Assembly: GCA_944375745.1 (NCBI GenBank)
Contig: CALWAV010000004.1
Location: 1-58,084, forward strand
Direction: 5' to 3'
Source: an uncultured Merdimonas sp.
Lineage (GTDB): Bacteria > Bacillota > Clostridia > Lachnospirales > Lachnospiraceae
DNA: 58,084 nt
How positions within the stretch are numbered: the first letter of the stretch is position 1; each line of letters begins with the position of its first letter. Shown here piece by piece: positions 27,304-37,082 of the stretch. The position numbers and the translations under genes were made by a program. The notes under the pieces were generated by a model. That model was not told where the DNA came from, did not search any database, and was given only the letters and a program-made list of their open reading frames with translations.

Positions 27304-27476
27304 TTTTTCGTCCTCCTGAATCTTGTCCTCCTGAATCCTGCGGCATAAAATAGAACCTGCGCCGCAATCTATTCCAAAGTATAGCCGACTTCCCGGCAAA
27401 ATACAAGAGTCCCCGGAAGTTTTTGAAATACATCTGTGAAGGAAACATAAACAGCCATAGATAAAAGGTATAGAAA

Positions 27477-28061
27477 TCAAAGCTGAATATGGGGGAACAA
27501 GTCATAAATGCTGTGTCCCAGCTTCTTGTCGAATTTATCTTTCAGTTTCAGCGCTTCAACCAGATGATAATGAGTATTCTCATGAATCCCTTTCCGGACC
27601 AACAGGTCAATCAGGCGTTTCTCCATCGTCATGGTCTCAAACAGACACATCAGGTCGCACAGGTTGATGATCTCTTCATAAGTATTATAATGATGTTCCC
27701 GAAGTTTCTCACAGCGCAGCGGGTGCTTTTTCGGGATCCCACCCGCCTCACAGGTATAGTCTCCGTTGATATAAGAATGGGTCATGCAGATCCATGCATC
27801 CTGCTCATCAATCCCCTGCTCCAGCAGATAATTGAATCCGAGAACATCATGCCATTCCACATCTTTTTCATTCAGGGACTTTCCAATATCATGTACATAT
27901 CCCAGTGCCCTGACATAATCTGGTTCTTCCAGCCCGATCGCCTCCGCGATCACTGCCGCTGTGTCTCCCACACAGATACTGTGGCGGATAAATCCGTCGT
28001 TTTCCACTTCTTTTCTGGCTTTTTCCAAAAGGCGTGCCGCTATTTCTACTGTTAATCTCAT
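27477..28061 (-). CDS. HD-domain phosphohydrolase
   Basis: 194 residues. The metal ligands are visible as RHSICVGD, YVHDIGKS and HSY, followed by helical C-terminal segments with LCDLMCLFETMTMEKRL. HD enzymes of this size often hydrolyse nucleotides, but the substrate is not evident. It may be cotranscribed with the 48-residue gene just upstream (28083-28229). Confidence 0.8.
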   Translation of the reverse strand: MRLTVEIAARLLEKARKEVENDGFIRHSICVGDTAAVIAEAIGLEEPDYVRALGYVHDIGKSLNEKDVEWHDVLGFNYLLEQGIDEQDAWICMTHSYINGDYTCEAGGIPKKHPLRCEKLREHHYNTYEEIINLCDLMCLFETMTMEKRLIDLLVRKGIHENTHYHLVEALKLKDKFDKKLGHSIYDLFPHIQL

Positions 28062-28082
28062 TTTTTCTGCCTCTTTTCTTTT

Positions 28083-28229
28083 TTATTTTATTTCACGCAT
28101 AAAGCGTAGGCTTTCGAGCTTTTCGATTTCTTCCAAGATCTCCTCGTGTTTCTGCCGCTTTCCGAAATCCAGCTCGGTGATTGCGCAGATATCTTTTTTA
28201 TAACGCTTGTATTCGGACATCCGTACCAT
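28083..28229 (-). CDS. small basic protein of unknown function
   Basis: About 48 residues from ATG 28229 (MVRMSEYKRYKKDICAITELDFGKRQKHEEILEEIEKLESL). A gaggtg site lies six bases upstream, and the composition (alternating basic and acidic helix) looks coding. The same frame stays open further upstream to 28409 with a hydrophobic stretch, so a longer product of about 89 or 108 residues is possible. No family recognised. Confidence 0.4.
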   Translation of the reverse strand: MVRMSEYKRYKKDICAITELDFGKRQKHEEILEEIEKLESLRFMREIK

Positions 28230-28517
28230 GGTCTTCACCTCAATATGCGGTTGGAAAAATAATCCAGCGGCCGCAAAAAATAGCCGAACCACCGCAGAGA
28301 ACAAGGATACTTCCTCAGTATCTTCAATCAGTCCCATCAATAGTTCGCTCATACTTATACATCCACTTAATCCCCTGTTATATGGTATATCATTAAATAT
28401 GCCTTTCAAATTTTGCTGTTTTTTAATATTTTCATGCTATTTTTCCAGAAAAACTTCAACCGCAAAAATTTATTTGATATAATTCAAGGCAGAGTATACA
28501 AAGGAGGATGCGCCCGT

Positions 28518-30206
28518 ATGAAAACTTTAAAGCTTCCGTCTCTGTCGCAGAAATTATTTCTTACTTTTATTCTGAGTTTTCTCATTCCCTTAAGCCTGAT
28601 CGGCATCTTTATCGCATATCTGTTCGGCAATTACCAGTATCAGGATCTCCGGTCGCAGTCCGTAAATGACACGCGGCTGATCCACGCGTATCTGACCAAT
28701 TATATCAATGACATTGACAACATTATGAAAGGTCCCTATTACAGCCCATACCTTCAGTCGCAGTCTGATCTTTCACAGATGTCTATCTTTGACAAAAATC
28801 AGGTAAGTGAGGAGATCGGGGACGCCCTGCGTCTGGCCGCTTACTCCCGGGAAGATTTCGGTGACCTTCTATTTATCTCCGACCAGGAAGTCCTGTATTT
28901 TAATGTGGAAAATTATTATCAATATCTTCCCACCCTTCAGTCTCTGGAAAGCCGGAACTGGTATGTGGATGCCATTGAGAAAAACGGGAAAACTGCGATT
29001 ACCCCTTATCAGGACGGCGGCACAGACAGTTTTTTCGTCTCCCGACAATTAAAAAACCTCTATGATCCGGAGCAGGAAAACGTCATCGTGGTCAATATAA
29101 ATACCCGATTTCTGGACGCACTGTTTTCAGAAATAGACACCCGCACACCCGGTATTGTACTTTTTACCAACGATAAAGGCGAACTGATCTATTCCAGCAG
29201 TGCGGTTAACGCTTCCTTTACAGCCCATCTGGGAGAAAACCAGTTCCGATATGAAAGGCGGATGTGGATACATGAGTCGCAGTCTCTGGAAGATTATCCT
29301 CTGACTGTTCATGTACTGTTATCCGCTTCGTATACCACACAGCAGATCACCATCTTCATCCTTATCTGTCTTTTCTGTTTTCTGACTGCGATCTGTATTG
29401 CTTATCTGCTCTTCCACGGAAATAACCGGTGGATCCAGATACCGATATATCAGATTCAGTCCGTACTGAAAGAGATGGAAAAAGGGCATCTGGACGCCCG
29501 CTGCACCGAGCTTCCCATTCAGGAATTTCAGGATATCGGCTTTTCCGTCAATCACATGGCGGAAAAACTTCAGGAAAAAATTCACAACGAATATGAACTG
29601 CTGATTGCGCAGAAAAATCTGCAGTTCCAGGCCCTGCAGTCTCAGATTCGGCCGCACTTTATCATCAACACCATCTACAGCTTCATCACGCTCAACCAAA
29701 TCGGCGAAACCGAACTGCTCAACGACTGTTTCTACCGTTTTGCTGCCATCCTGCGGTATGTGCTGAGTAAAGACCAGGAAACCACGCTGAAGAAAGAACT
29801 GGATTTTCTGGACAGCTACTGCTCTCTTTTCCATCTGCGTTTCGGAGAACGGATACAATATACGATCTCATGTGAAGAATCTCTGGAATCACTTTGCATG
29901 CCGAAGCTGCTGCTGCAGCCCCTGGTGGAGAACGCGGTCATTCATGGAATCGAACCAAGCGAAACTCCCTGCACACTGAATATCACAGTGGAAAAACACG
30001 GCGAAAAGATTTATATTATAATAGAAGACAGCGGAGTCGGCTTTACGAAAGAACAGCTTCACTCCCCTTCTTCTATCGGCCTCAAAAATGTAGAAAACCG
30101 TATGAATCTGTGGAACAAGGACATTAAATTTTATCTCTACCGGGTAAACGGCCTGACAATCCAGGCTGTCATCATCCCCGGATTTCTGAAGGGAGAAAAG
30201 AAATGA
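28518..30206 (+). CDS. LytS/YesM-type sensor histidine kinase
   Basis: 562 residues from ATG 28518, behind aaaggaggatgcgcccgt. Membrane segments near 13-36 and near 280-300 enclose an extracytoplasmic sensor domain; a HAMP-like linker follows. The His_kinase H-box reads QALQSQIRPHFIINTIYSF, with the phosphoacceptor His and the Asn typical of YesM. The HATPase has PLVENAVIHGIEPSE and EDSGVGF. Its stop overlaps the regulator start by 4 bases (ATGA). Such pairs usually sense sugars and drive neighbouring ABC importers. Confidence 0.93.
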   Translation: MKTLKLPSLSQKLFLTFILSFLIPLSLIGIFIAYLFGNYQYQDLRSQSVNDTRLIHAYLTNYINDIDNIMKGPYYSPYLQSQSDLSQMSIFDKNQVSEEIGDALRLAAYSREDFGDLLFISDQEVLYFNVENYYQYLPTLQSLESRNWYVDAIEKNGKTAITPYQDGGTDSFFVSRQLKNLYDPEQENVIVVNINTRFLDALFSEIDTRTPGIVLFTNDKGELIYSSSAVNASFTAHLGENQFRYERRMWIHESQSLEDYPLTVHVLLSASYTTQQITIFILICLFCFLTAICIAYLLFHGNNRWIQIPIYQIQSVLKEMEKGHLDARCTELPIQEFQDIGFSVNHMAEKLQEKIHNEYELLIAQKNLQFQALQSQIRPHFIINTIYSFITLNQIGETELLNDCFYRFAAILRYVLSKDQETTLKKELDFLDSYCSLFHLRFGERIQYTISCEESLESLCMPKLLLQPLVENAVIHGIEPSETPCTLNITVEKHGEKIYIIIEDSGVGFTKEQLHSPSSIGLKNVENRMNLWNKDIKFYLYRVNGLTIQAVIIPGFLKGEKK

Positions 30207-31585
30207 ATATACTTGTCATCGACGATGAACCTCTAATTCATTTGTCTATAGAAAAGCTGATCCTGTCTTACCGAAATGATATTCAGGTCTTCCATGCCTA
30301 TAACGGACATCAGATGCTGGAGCTTCTGACGGAACATCGTTTTCAACTGGCCTATGTGGACATCAAGATGCCCGGTCTCACCGGACTGGACGCCATCCTC
30401 TTTGCCAAAGAGGTGTCCCCTGATACGCGGTATTATATCATGACCGGTTTTAACGAATTCGAATATGCCAAACAGGCTGTTAAGCTGAAAGTAGAAGATT
30501 ATCTTATGAAGCCTCTGGATCTGCATACGATACAGGCTACGATACAGGCTGCCGAACAGATGGAACTGTCCGGACTGCGCGAACGCAAAGCGGTCTTTCG
30601 GAACTGGCTGGAAAATATTATCAATCACCGTCAGGGGACTCTGGGAAAATATGAAGGGTACTACGGCTTTGTCATTCTGATCACCATTGACAACGTCAGC
30701 CTCCCCCCTGAATCTTTTCTGGAAAAACTGAAACCGTATGAAGACAGTTTTGTCTCCTCTTTTTCTGACAATCAGATCATTCTGCTGTATTTTTCAAAAG
30801 ATCCGGAGTATCTTCGCAGCATTTTAAAAAATCTGTCCAGCCAGGTTTATACAGACGGAGTCTCCTTTTTTACGTCCTCCGTCACCTGCAGCAGGGAAAG
30901 ACTGAAAAGTGATCTGCAAAGTCTTCTGCAGCATTCCTGCCTGCGGGTCCTGAAAGGCTCCGAACAGTTTTATTATCTGAAACCGCTTCTGGATTGTGAA
31001 CCGCAACTGCTCCAGTTCAGCTCACTCTGCGTCAGGTGGCAGGCCGCATGTTTTCAGAAGGATTATAACGAATTCATCAACTACAGCGCCCTGGTTTGCA
31101 GCCGGCTCGCCCAGCTGGAGGAACTGAAGAGTTACTGGGAGAATATTCTCTCATTCTTTACCATCACGATGGGCGTGCCGCCTTCTCTGCCTGCATGTGC
31201 GGAAGACCTGAAACAGTATTTCCAGGAATACGCAAAACAGTTCCTTCAGAGCTCAGAGAACAGCCGTCCGGTCCGGACTATCATCCAGTATATTCAGGAA
31301 CATTACTGTGAGAACCTGTCCATCGCCAGCCTCGCGGAACGCTTCGGATTTTCCGCAAATTATATCAGTAATCTTTTGAAGCAGGAACTTGGCATCTCTT
31401 ACAGCAAATATATCACCCAGCTCCGGCTTAATCGCGCAAAGGAACTGCTGCTTTGCACCGGCCAGTCGGTCAAAGACATTACAGCCACCTGCGGATATTA
31501 CAGTCAGAGTCATTTTACCAAGTTATTTATGGAATATGAAGGGTGCACGCCCACGGAATACCGCAGGCACAATACCCGGCAGTAA
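30203..31585 (+). CDS. YesN-type response regulator with AraC DNA-binding domain
   Basis: 460 residues. The receiver has the acidic pocket IDDEP, the phosphoacceptor Asp53 in YVDIKMPG, and KPLD with the conserved Lys near 110. A long central region of unknown fold follows, then a C-terminal AraC HTH pair (SIASLAERFGFSANYISNLLKQELG and DITATCGYYSQSHFTKLFMEYEGCTPTEYRR). It probably activates the facing transporter operon at 31638-35776 in response to the kinase. Confidence 0.93.
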   Translation: MNILVIDDEPLIHLSIEKLILSYRNDIQVFHAYNGHQMLELLTEHRFQLAYVDIKMPGLTGLDAILFAKEVSPDTRYYIMTGFNEFEYAKQAVKLKVEDYLMKPLDLHTIQATIQAAEQMELSGLRERKAVFRNWLENIINHRQGTLGKYEGYYGFVILITIDNVSLPPESFLEKLKPYEDSFVSSFSDNQIILLYFSKDPEYLRSILKNLSSQVYTDGVSFFTSSVTCSRERLKSDLQSLLQHSCLRVLKGSEQFYYLKPLLDCEPQLLQFSSLCVRWQAACFQKDYNEFINYSALVCSRLAQLEELKSYWENILSFFTITMGVPPSLPACAEDLKQYFQEYAKQFLQSSENSRPVRTIIQYIQEHYCENLSIASLAERFGFSANYISNLLKQELGISYSKYITQLRLNRAKELLLCTGQSVKDITATCGYYSQSHFTKLFMEYEGCTPTEYRRHNTRQ

Positions 31586-31587
31586 AA

Positions 31588-31612
31588 GACCGCCTGCATT
31601 GCTCAGGCGGTC
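31588..31612. terminator. hairpin between the regulator and the convergent ABC operon
   Basis: gaccgcctg pairs with caggcggtc around a 7-nt loop. It sits 3 bp past the regulator stop and 25 bp before the binding-protein stop, so it probably serves both strands. Confidence 0.7.
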
Positions 31613-31637
31613 ACGGAAATATAAATTCAACGTCTGA

Positions 31638-32915
31638 TTACTGAAAAAGTTCCGCTACGCGGTCTGCCATGCTCTGTACCGCTTCTTCTGGAGAGTAATT
31701 GTCCTCCAGGATACATTTCTGAATTTCATTCGCTATGATATCTTTTGTTTCTGCGTATTCCGGAATAAAGGTTGCTTCTGCGCAATACTGTACATTGTCA
31801 GTGATGATCTGCAGATTCGGATCTTCTTCCACCATCTGTTTATAGGTATCCTGTTCTGTGCAGCTCTGTCTCACCGGCAGATATCCGGTTCCGTTCGCCC
31901 AGGTAATCGCATTCTCCGTATTGGTCATAAACTTGATGAACTCCCATCCTGCCGCCTCTTCTTCTTCACTGTGGCCGGAGAACATCATCAGATTGGAACC
32001 GCCTGCAGGATAGGCACGGTCTGTCAGCATCGGGATTGCGGCTACGCCCACTTCAAAATTACAGGTCTCTTCCAGGCCTTTCAGCTGAGCGCTACTCTGC
32101 ATGATCATTGCCGCCGTTCCGGCTGCAAAAGTATTTCTGCAGGCTTCGGATGAGTTATAATCCTGTCCGGAAGGAACATTCATGGTACCTGCTGCGATCA
32201 TGTCTTTCCACAGATACAGAGGCGCCGTACCGGATTCATTATTGAAACCGATTCCCGTCTCATCTTCATTATAAATCGTTCCGCCTGCATTCATCATCAG
32301 GGAAGAATAATACCACTGATCCAACGGGCAGGAATATCCGTAAACACCATCGCCGGTCAGGGCTTCCGCATCTGCTTCCAGCTCATCCCAGGTTTCAGGC
32401 GGATTCTCGATGCCTGCCTGTTCAAAAAGATTTTTATTGTAATAGAGCACTGGAAGGCTTCTGGAATGAGGCAGGGCGATCAGCTCGCCGTCATAATAAG
32501 ACGCATCCAGCAGCCCAGGCATAAAATCATCCAGGTCAAAATCTTCCGCATCCACATATTTCTGCAAATCCACAAGCTGTCCGGAATCCGCGAATACGCC
32601 GAGGCTTCCGATCTCCATCTGAGCCACTACCGGGGCTTCTCCGCCAGACAGGGCCGCCTGCATCTTTGTGCTGGCCTCCGTGTAAGAACCCTGATGAACC
32701 GCCGTCACATGGATCTTATCCTGAGACTCATTGAAAGCATCTGTCAGTTCCTGGATCAGTTCTCCGTTGGATGAACCCATACAATGCCAAAATTCAATCT
32801 CAATCTTTCCGTCCGCAGTCTCCGCAGAAGAGGATTCCTCTCCTCCGGATCCGCATGCGGCCAGTGTGAAAATCGATATTGCCGCAAGCAATGTCATAAG
32901 TACTTTTCTCTTCAT
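31638..32915 (-). CDS. sugar ABC transporter substrate-binding lipoprotein
   Basis: 425 residues. A lipobox LAAC near 18-21 marks a lipoprotein, followed by the family 1 solute-binding fold: EFWHCMGSSNGELIQELTDAFNESQ, YNKNLFEQAGIENPPETWDEL, and GWEFIKFMTNTENAITWANGTGYLPVRQS. It captures the substrate, likely an oligosaccharide or a sugar phosphate ester, outside the membrane. It is the distal gene of the operon that runs from 35776 down. Confidence 0.93.
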   Translation of the reverse strand: MKRKVLMTLLAAISIFTLAACGSGGEESSSAETADGKIEIEFWHCMGSSNGELIQELTDAFNESQDKIHVTAVHQGSYTEASTKMQAALSGGEAPVVAQMEIGSLGVFADSGQLVDLQKYVDAEDFDLDDFMPGLLDASYYDGELIALPHSRSLPVLYYNKNLFEQAGIENPPETWDELEADAEALTGDGVYGYSCPLDQWYYSSLMMNAGGTIYNEDETGIGFNNESGTAPLYLWKDMIAAGTMNVPSGQDYNSSEACRNTFAAGTAAMIMQSSAQLKGLEETCNFEVGVAAIPMLTDRAYPAGGSNLMMFSGHSEEEEAAGWEFIKFMTNTENAITWANGTGYLPVRQSCTEQDTYKQMVEEDPNLQIITDNVQYCAEATFIPEYAETKDIIANEIQKCILEDNYSPEEAVQSMADRVAELFQ

Positions 32916-32951
32916 TTCTTCTCCTCCTTCTTATCTTGAGTTTCTTATTGT

Positions 32952-33797
32952 TTATTTGATTCCTGAATAGGTAAAGGAATTCCGGATTTTTTTGCTGGCT
33001 ATGATGTAAACAATCAGGATCGGCAGTACCAGCACTACGTTGCCTGCCATGATGATATTCCACATCTGCAGTGTCTCCGAGGATTTCAGCGCAGCAACTC
33101 CTACCGGCAAAGTGCGCAGCGATTCGCTGGAAGTCATAATCAACGGCCAGAAATAATTGTTCCATGTCGAAATAAAGGACAGCAGGCCGATCGTGACCAG
33201 AGCCGGCTTTGCCATCGGCATCATGACTCTGAACATAATCTTCATATTGCTGGCATCATCCAGCTTGGCCGCCTCAATAACCTCCTGCGGGATCTGCATA
33301 AAATACTGCCGGAGCATGAAGATTCCGAACGGGTTCGAGATAAACGGCAGGATCAGCGGGAGCAGTGTATTAAGCAGCTTTACTTTGCTGAACATAAAGT
33401 AGACCGGCAGGAATGTGATCTGCTGCGGAATCATCTGTCCCAGAAGCACCAGCCCGAAAAACAGCTTTTTCCCTCTGTACTTATGCCGCGACAGACTATA
33501 AGCAGCAGGGACAATGATCAGGTACTGCAGCACCAGCACCGTGACGCTGACGATCACGGAGTTCCTGAAGTACTGTGTGATCGGGACTACTTCAAACACA
33601 TGCGTATAGTTTTCCCAGTGTAAGCTGGCCGGGATCAACGTAGGCGGAAACTGCAGGGCTTCCGCCAGATCTTTCACAGATGTGACGACCATCCAGTAAA
33701 ATGGGAAAATGAAGATCACGATTACAATCGCTTTCAGAAGCACATTCAGCACGCGCACAATTTTATTGATAATAATATCTCTGTCATATGTCTGCAT
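32952..33797 (-). CDS. sugar ABC transporter permease, MalG type
   Basis: 281 residues with six membrane segments. The EAA loop reads EAAKLDDASNMKIMFRVMMPMAKPALVTI, which contacts the ATPase. It follows the second permease by 15 bp and precedes the binding protein by 36 bp. Confidence 0.94.
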   Translation of the reverse strand: MQTYDRDIIINKIVRVLNVLLKAIVIVIFIFPFYWMVVTSVKDLAEALQFPPTLIPASLHWENYTHVFEVVPITQYFRNSVIVSVTVLVLQYLIIVPAAYSLSRHKYRGKKLFFGLVLLGQMIPQQITFLPVYFMFSKVKLLNTLLPLILPFISNPFGIFMLRQYFMQIPQEVIEAAKLDDASNMKIMFRVMMPMAKPALVTIGLLSFISTWNNYFWPLIMTSSESLRTLPVGVAALKSSETLQMWNIIMAGNVVLVLPILIVYIIASKKIRNSFTYSGIK

Positions 33798-33812
33798 TCT
33801 CTTCCGCCTTTC

Positions 33813-34715
33813 TTATTGATAATGTACTTTGTTCCTGCTGACGCCGAACTGTACATACGTCATGACGCATACCAGCACCAGAAGAACGACACCCGCCGCA
33901 CATGCAACGCCCGGATTGCCATAGCGGAACGCATAAGCGTAAATATAATATACCAGTGTATTGGTCGAATCCACAGGACCACCCTGAGTCATGACATTGA
34001 CCGCATCAAAGATCCTGAACGATGCAATAGACGCCACCACGCAGGTAAATAGAATCGTCGGCGAAATCATCGGCAGGGTAATCTTGAAAAAGGTACGGGA
34101 TTTTGATGCATTATCCAATTCCGCCGCCTCGTAAATGCTCGCAGGAACCGTCTGAAGAGCTGCCATCACCAGCAGCACATAATATCCGACGCTCTTCCAT
34201 ACCATCACCAGTACCAGGGAGAGCATGGCTGTAGATGGACTGGACAGGAATGCGAACTTATCCAGGCCAAGGGATGTGAGCACCATATTAAAAAATCCGG
34301 TGTCCGGCTCCATCAGCCACAGGAATACGATGGAAACCGATACCATGGAGATTACATGCGGTGTAAAAATGCACGCCTCTACCATATTGTTCAGTTTTTT
34401 CTGATGTGAACTGTTCAGCCATACTGCGATAATAATCGCCAGCACCATGGTCAGCCCCACAAACAGCACCGTATAAATGATCGTATTGACCAGCACTTTA
34501 TGGAAGGTTTCATCCAGGAAAATCTCCCTGTAATTATCGATTCCTACAAATTCTTTCTCTGCAGAAATCAGGCTTCCAGAAAACAAAGATCTGTAGATCA
34601 GGTATATTACCGGATAAACGGTGAATATGCACAGCAGAATCGCCGCCGGAGAAGCCGTCACGATACCCAGAAGCCGGTCTCTCTTCCCGCTTGCGCTTCT
34701 TTCTTTTTTCTTCAC
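33813..34715 (-). CDS. sugar ABC transporter permease, MalF type
   Basis: About 300 residues with six membrane segments after a basic N-terminus. The EAA loop is EAAELDNASKSRTFFKITLPMISPTI. I prefer the GTG at 34715, which has agaggaggagtacct directly in front; an ATG at 34736 overlaps the ATPase stop as taATG but lacks a site. The two permeases should form a heterodimer. Confidence 0.92.
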   Translation of the reverse strand: MKKKERSASGKRDRLLGIVTASPAAILLCIFTVYPVIYLIYRSLFSGSLISAEKEFVGIDNYREIFLDETFHKVLVNTIIYTVLFVGLTMVLAIIIAVWLNSSHQKKLNNMVEACIFTPHVISMVSVSIVFLWLMEPDTGFFNMVLTSLGLDKFAFLSSPSTAMLSLVLVMVWKSVGYYVLLVMAALQTVPASIYEAAELDNASKSRTFFKITLPMISPTILFTCVVASIASFRIFDAVNVMTQGGPVDSTNTLVYYIYAYAFRYGNPGVACAAGVVLLVLVCVMTYVQFGVSRNKVHYQ

Positions 34716-34735
34716 AGGTACTCCTCCTCTCGACA

Positions 34736-35776
34736 TTATTCCGCAAACGAAGCTTTAATGACTTCAACTTCTTTGTCGTCCAGTTCTGCGCGTTTTTCAT
34801 TGCTGTCAAACAGGTACACGGAAGAAAGCGGCACACAGACCGACGCCTCGGCTCCTGTGTCAAGCTCGTAATCTGTCTTTGCCATCAACGTCCCGTATTT
34901 GCTGTTCAGTGAATAAATAATCTCCGAACCCAGCATCTCTTTGGTCGCAACCTGTACTTTGATGGTAATATGCGGATCATCCGTCTCATGGAAATAGAGC
35001 TTTTCCGGGCGAAATCCGAGCATTTTCCCATCCGGAAGCATATCTCTGAGCACATTCATCTGCGGCGTGCCAATAAACTGAGCGGCATATACGTTGTTGG
35101 GATTGTTATACAATTCCCTCGGAGAACTCTGCTGTACAATCTCGCCATCCTTCATCAGGACGATCGTGTCTGCCATGGACATGGCTTCTGTCTGGTCATG
35201 AGTTACGTACACAAACGTAGTGCCCAGCCTTTTATGGAGCTCGATCAGTTCCACTCTCATCTGCGCTCTCAGCTTTGCGTCCAGATTGGACAGCGGTTCG
35301 TCCATCAGGAATACTTTCGGCTGCTTAACCATCGCCCTGGCCAGGGCAACCCTCTGGCGTTGGCCTCCGGACAATTTCGCCGGTTTACGGTCCAGGTATT
35401 CGGTCAGGCCCACGATCTCACAGATCTCTTTGACTCTTCTCTCCCTTTCTTTTTTCGGGATCTTCTTATTTTCCAGGCCAAACGAAATATTCTGACGCAC
35501 CGTCATCGTCGGATACAGTGCGTAATTTTGAAACACCATGGCAATATCTCTTTTACCGGGAGTAATATCATTCACTTTCTGCCCATCAATGTAGATCTCG
35601 CCCTCTGTAGGGTCATCCAGTCCCGTGATCATGCGAAGCGTCGTGGATTTTCCACATCCCGACGGCCCGACCAGCACGGTAAAGGAACCATCCGCAATTT
35701 CCAAATTCAGATTCTCGATAACAACGTCTTTATCAAACTGCTTCTTTACGTTCTTTAGCTGAATCGTTCCCATCAC
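34736..35776 (-). CDS. sugar ABC transporter ATPase, MsmK/UgpC family
   Basis: 346 residues. Walker A GPSGCGKST, the signature LSGGQRQRVALARAMV, Walker B VFLMDEPLSNLDAKLR and the switch His in VTHDQTEAM are all present. The C-terminal TOBE-like domain follows from about 240. Having a dedicated ATPase in the operon is notable because many Firmicutes sugar importers share one MsmK. No glycosidase lies in the cluster, so the substrate cannot be inferred from neighbours. Confidence 0.95.
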   Translation of the reverse strand: MMGTIQLKNVKKQFDKDVVIENLNLEIADGSFTVLVGPSGCGKSTTLRMITGLDDPTEGEIYIDGQKVNDITPGKRDIAMVFQNYALYPTMTVRQNISFGLENKKIPKKERERRVKEICEIVGLTEYLDRKPAKLSGGQRQRVALARAMVKQPKVFLMDEPLSNLDAKLRAQMRVELIELHKRLGTTFVYVTHDQTEAMSMADTIVLMKDGEIVQQSSPRELYNNPNNVYAAQFIGTPQMNVLRDMLPDGKMLGFRPEKLYFHETDDPHITIKVQVATKEMLGSEIIYSLNSKYGTLMAKTDYELDTGAEASVCVPLSSVYLFDSNEKRAELDDKEVEVIKASFAE

Positions 35777-35967
35777 TTCATCTCCTTCGTTTCTGTTTGC
35801 TATTCGCGCCGTGTGCTTTTGAACGATTTCAATATACCACTTAAAAAATCATGTGTTTTTTGCTCTTTTCTACATTTAGAATGCTATTTTTGTTGATTTT
35901 TATTTGATATGTAAGAAAAATGTAAAGTTTGTAAAAAGAAAATGAAGATAATTTTACATAAAGAAAA

Positions 35968-35996
35968 AGCTGTTCAGGCAATTATTCTGAACAGCT
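35968..35996 (-). terminator. second hairpin downstream of tRNA-Lys
   Basis: agctgttcag pairs with ctgaacagct around a 9-nt loop, and the minus-strand exit is followed by tttttcttt. It may be a backup terminator, 165 bp past the tRNA. Confidence 0.65.
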
Positions 35997-36111
35997 CTGC
36001 GCATGTCTGTCATATTCAATATTGTATACCTACGTCTGCCAGCTGTATTTTGTCTCCAAACTATGTTACTCCGCTTCCCCCTTCAGGGCCCATATTTCCA
36101 GTATTTGCGCA

Positions 36112-36153
36112 GAAAAAAGCACCGACCCCGCGCTCCATGGCGCAAAACCAGTG
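36112..36153 (-). terminator. terminator of tRNA-Lys
   Basis: On the minus strand gcactg and cggtgc enclose a gcgc/gcgc inner stem, and a run of six T follows. It begins within ten bases of the tRNA 3' end. Confidence 0.7.
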
Positions 36154-36160
36154 CCCTGCA

Positions 36161-36233
36161 TGCGCGATCAGGGGTTCGAACCCTGGACACCCTGATTAAG
36201 AGTCAGGTGCTCTGCCAGCTGAGCTAATCGCGC
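36161..36233 (-). tRNA. tRNA-Lys (anticodon CTT)
   Basis: 73 nt. The acceptor stem gcgcgat pairs at both ends, the D arm is tagctcagctggcagagc, the anticodon loop is gactCTTaatc, and the T arm is ccagggttcgaacccctg. The discriminator is A. The bases after it are tgcagg, so CCA is not encoded and must be added. TtRNA-Lys(CTT) reads AAG. Confidence 0.97.
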
Positions 36234-36428
36234 TTGTCCTTATTTATTTTTCCGTTGTTTTTCAACGCAAGAATTATTATACTGTATCATTCTTAAAAAT
36301 GCAAGTACTTTTTTTATATTTTCTTGATTTTTTTTTAAGGGTTATATACAATGAAGAAAATATGCCGGAAAAACACCTTTTCCGGCGTATGAAGAACCTG
36401 CGGGAATCAAATTAAAAGGAGCTGACAA

Positions 36429-37082
36429 ATGAGACTGAAACATATCAAAGGAGCCGAGGAGGCTGTCGCGCAGAGCCCCTGCGTGATTCACAACCCCAAG
36501 GAGCGCCCGGGAACCTGGCATGAGCTGTTCGGGAACCGGAATCCCATCCATATCGAAATCGGCATGGGCAAGGGCCGTTTTCTTATGGAGCTGGCGGAGC
36601 AGAATCCCCAGATCAACTATATCGGCGTCGAGCGCTACAGCAGCGTTCTGCTGCGAGCCATTCAGAAGATGGAGGAGGAACCTCTGCAGAATCTGTATTT
36701 TCTGTGTGAGGACGCTGCTGAGCTGGAGCAGTTTTTCGCCCCCGGCGAGGTAGAGCGGATCTATCTGAATTTTTCCGATCCCTGGCCCAAGGCCCGCCAC
36801 GCAAGGCGCCGGCTCACATCCGTAAATTATCTGAACCGCTACAAGGCTGTACTGCCGCCCCAGGGCCGGCTGGAATTCAAGACAGACAATGAAGCCCTCT
36901 TCGATTTTTCTCTGGAAAGCGTGGAGGAAGCCGGCTGGCAGCTGACGGGCTGTACCCGGGATCTGCACCATGATCCTTCCATGAATGAGGGCAATATCAT
37001 GACGGAATATGAAGAAAAATTTTCTTCCAAAGGGAATCCCATCTTCAAGCTGACTGCGGTTCCTCCCCGGGAGCTTTCCTGA
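36429..37082 (+). CDS. trmB: tRNA (guanine-N7-)-methyltransferase
   Basis: 217 residues. The SAM-binding motif IEIGMGKGRFLMELA is at 42-56 and the family motif NFSDPWPKARHARRRL follows in the middle. TrmB methylates G46 of tRNAs. The ATG sits after aaaggagctgacaa. It stands alone between tRNA-Lys and a large intergenic region. Confidence 0.96.
   Translation: MRLKHIKGAEEAVAQSPCVIHNPKERPGTWHELFGNRNPIHIEIGMGKGRFLMELAEQNPQINYIGVERYSSVLLRAIQKMEEEPLQNLYFLCEDAAELEQFFAPGEVERIYLNFSDPWPKARHARRRLTSVNYLNRYKAVLPPQGRLEFKTDNEALFDFSLESVEEAGWQLTGCTRDLHHDPSMNEGNIMTEYEEKFSSKGNPIFKLTAVPPRELS

Larger units (their letters stand above)
35777..36160. other. intergenic region between the ABC operon and tRNA-Lys
   Basis: No gene recognised. 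It holds an AT-rich stretch near 35840-35960 that should contain the operon promoter, although no clear boxes were assigned, and two terminator-like hairpins (35968-35996 and 36112-36153) downstream of the minus-strand tRNA. Confidence 0.5.
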
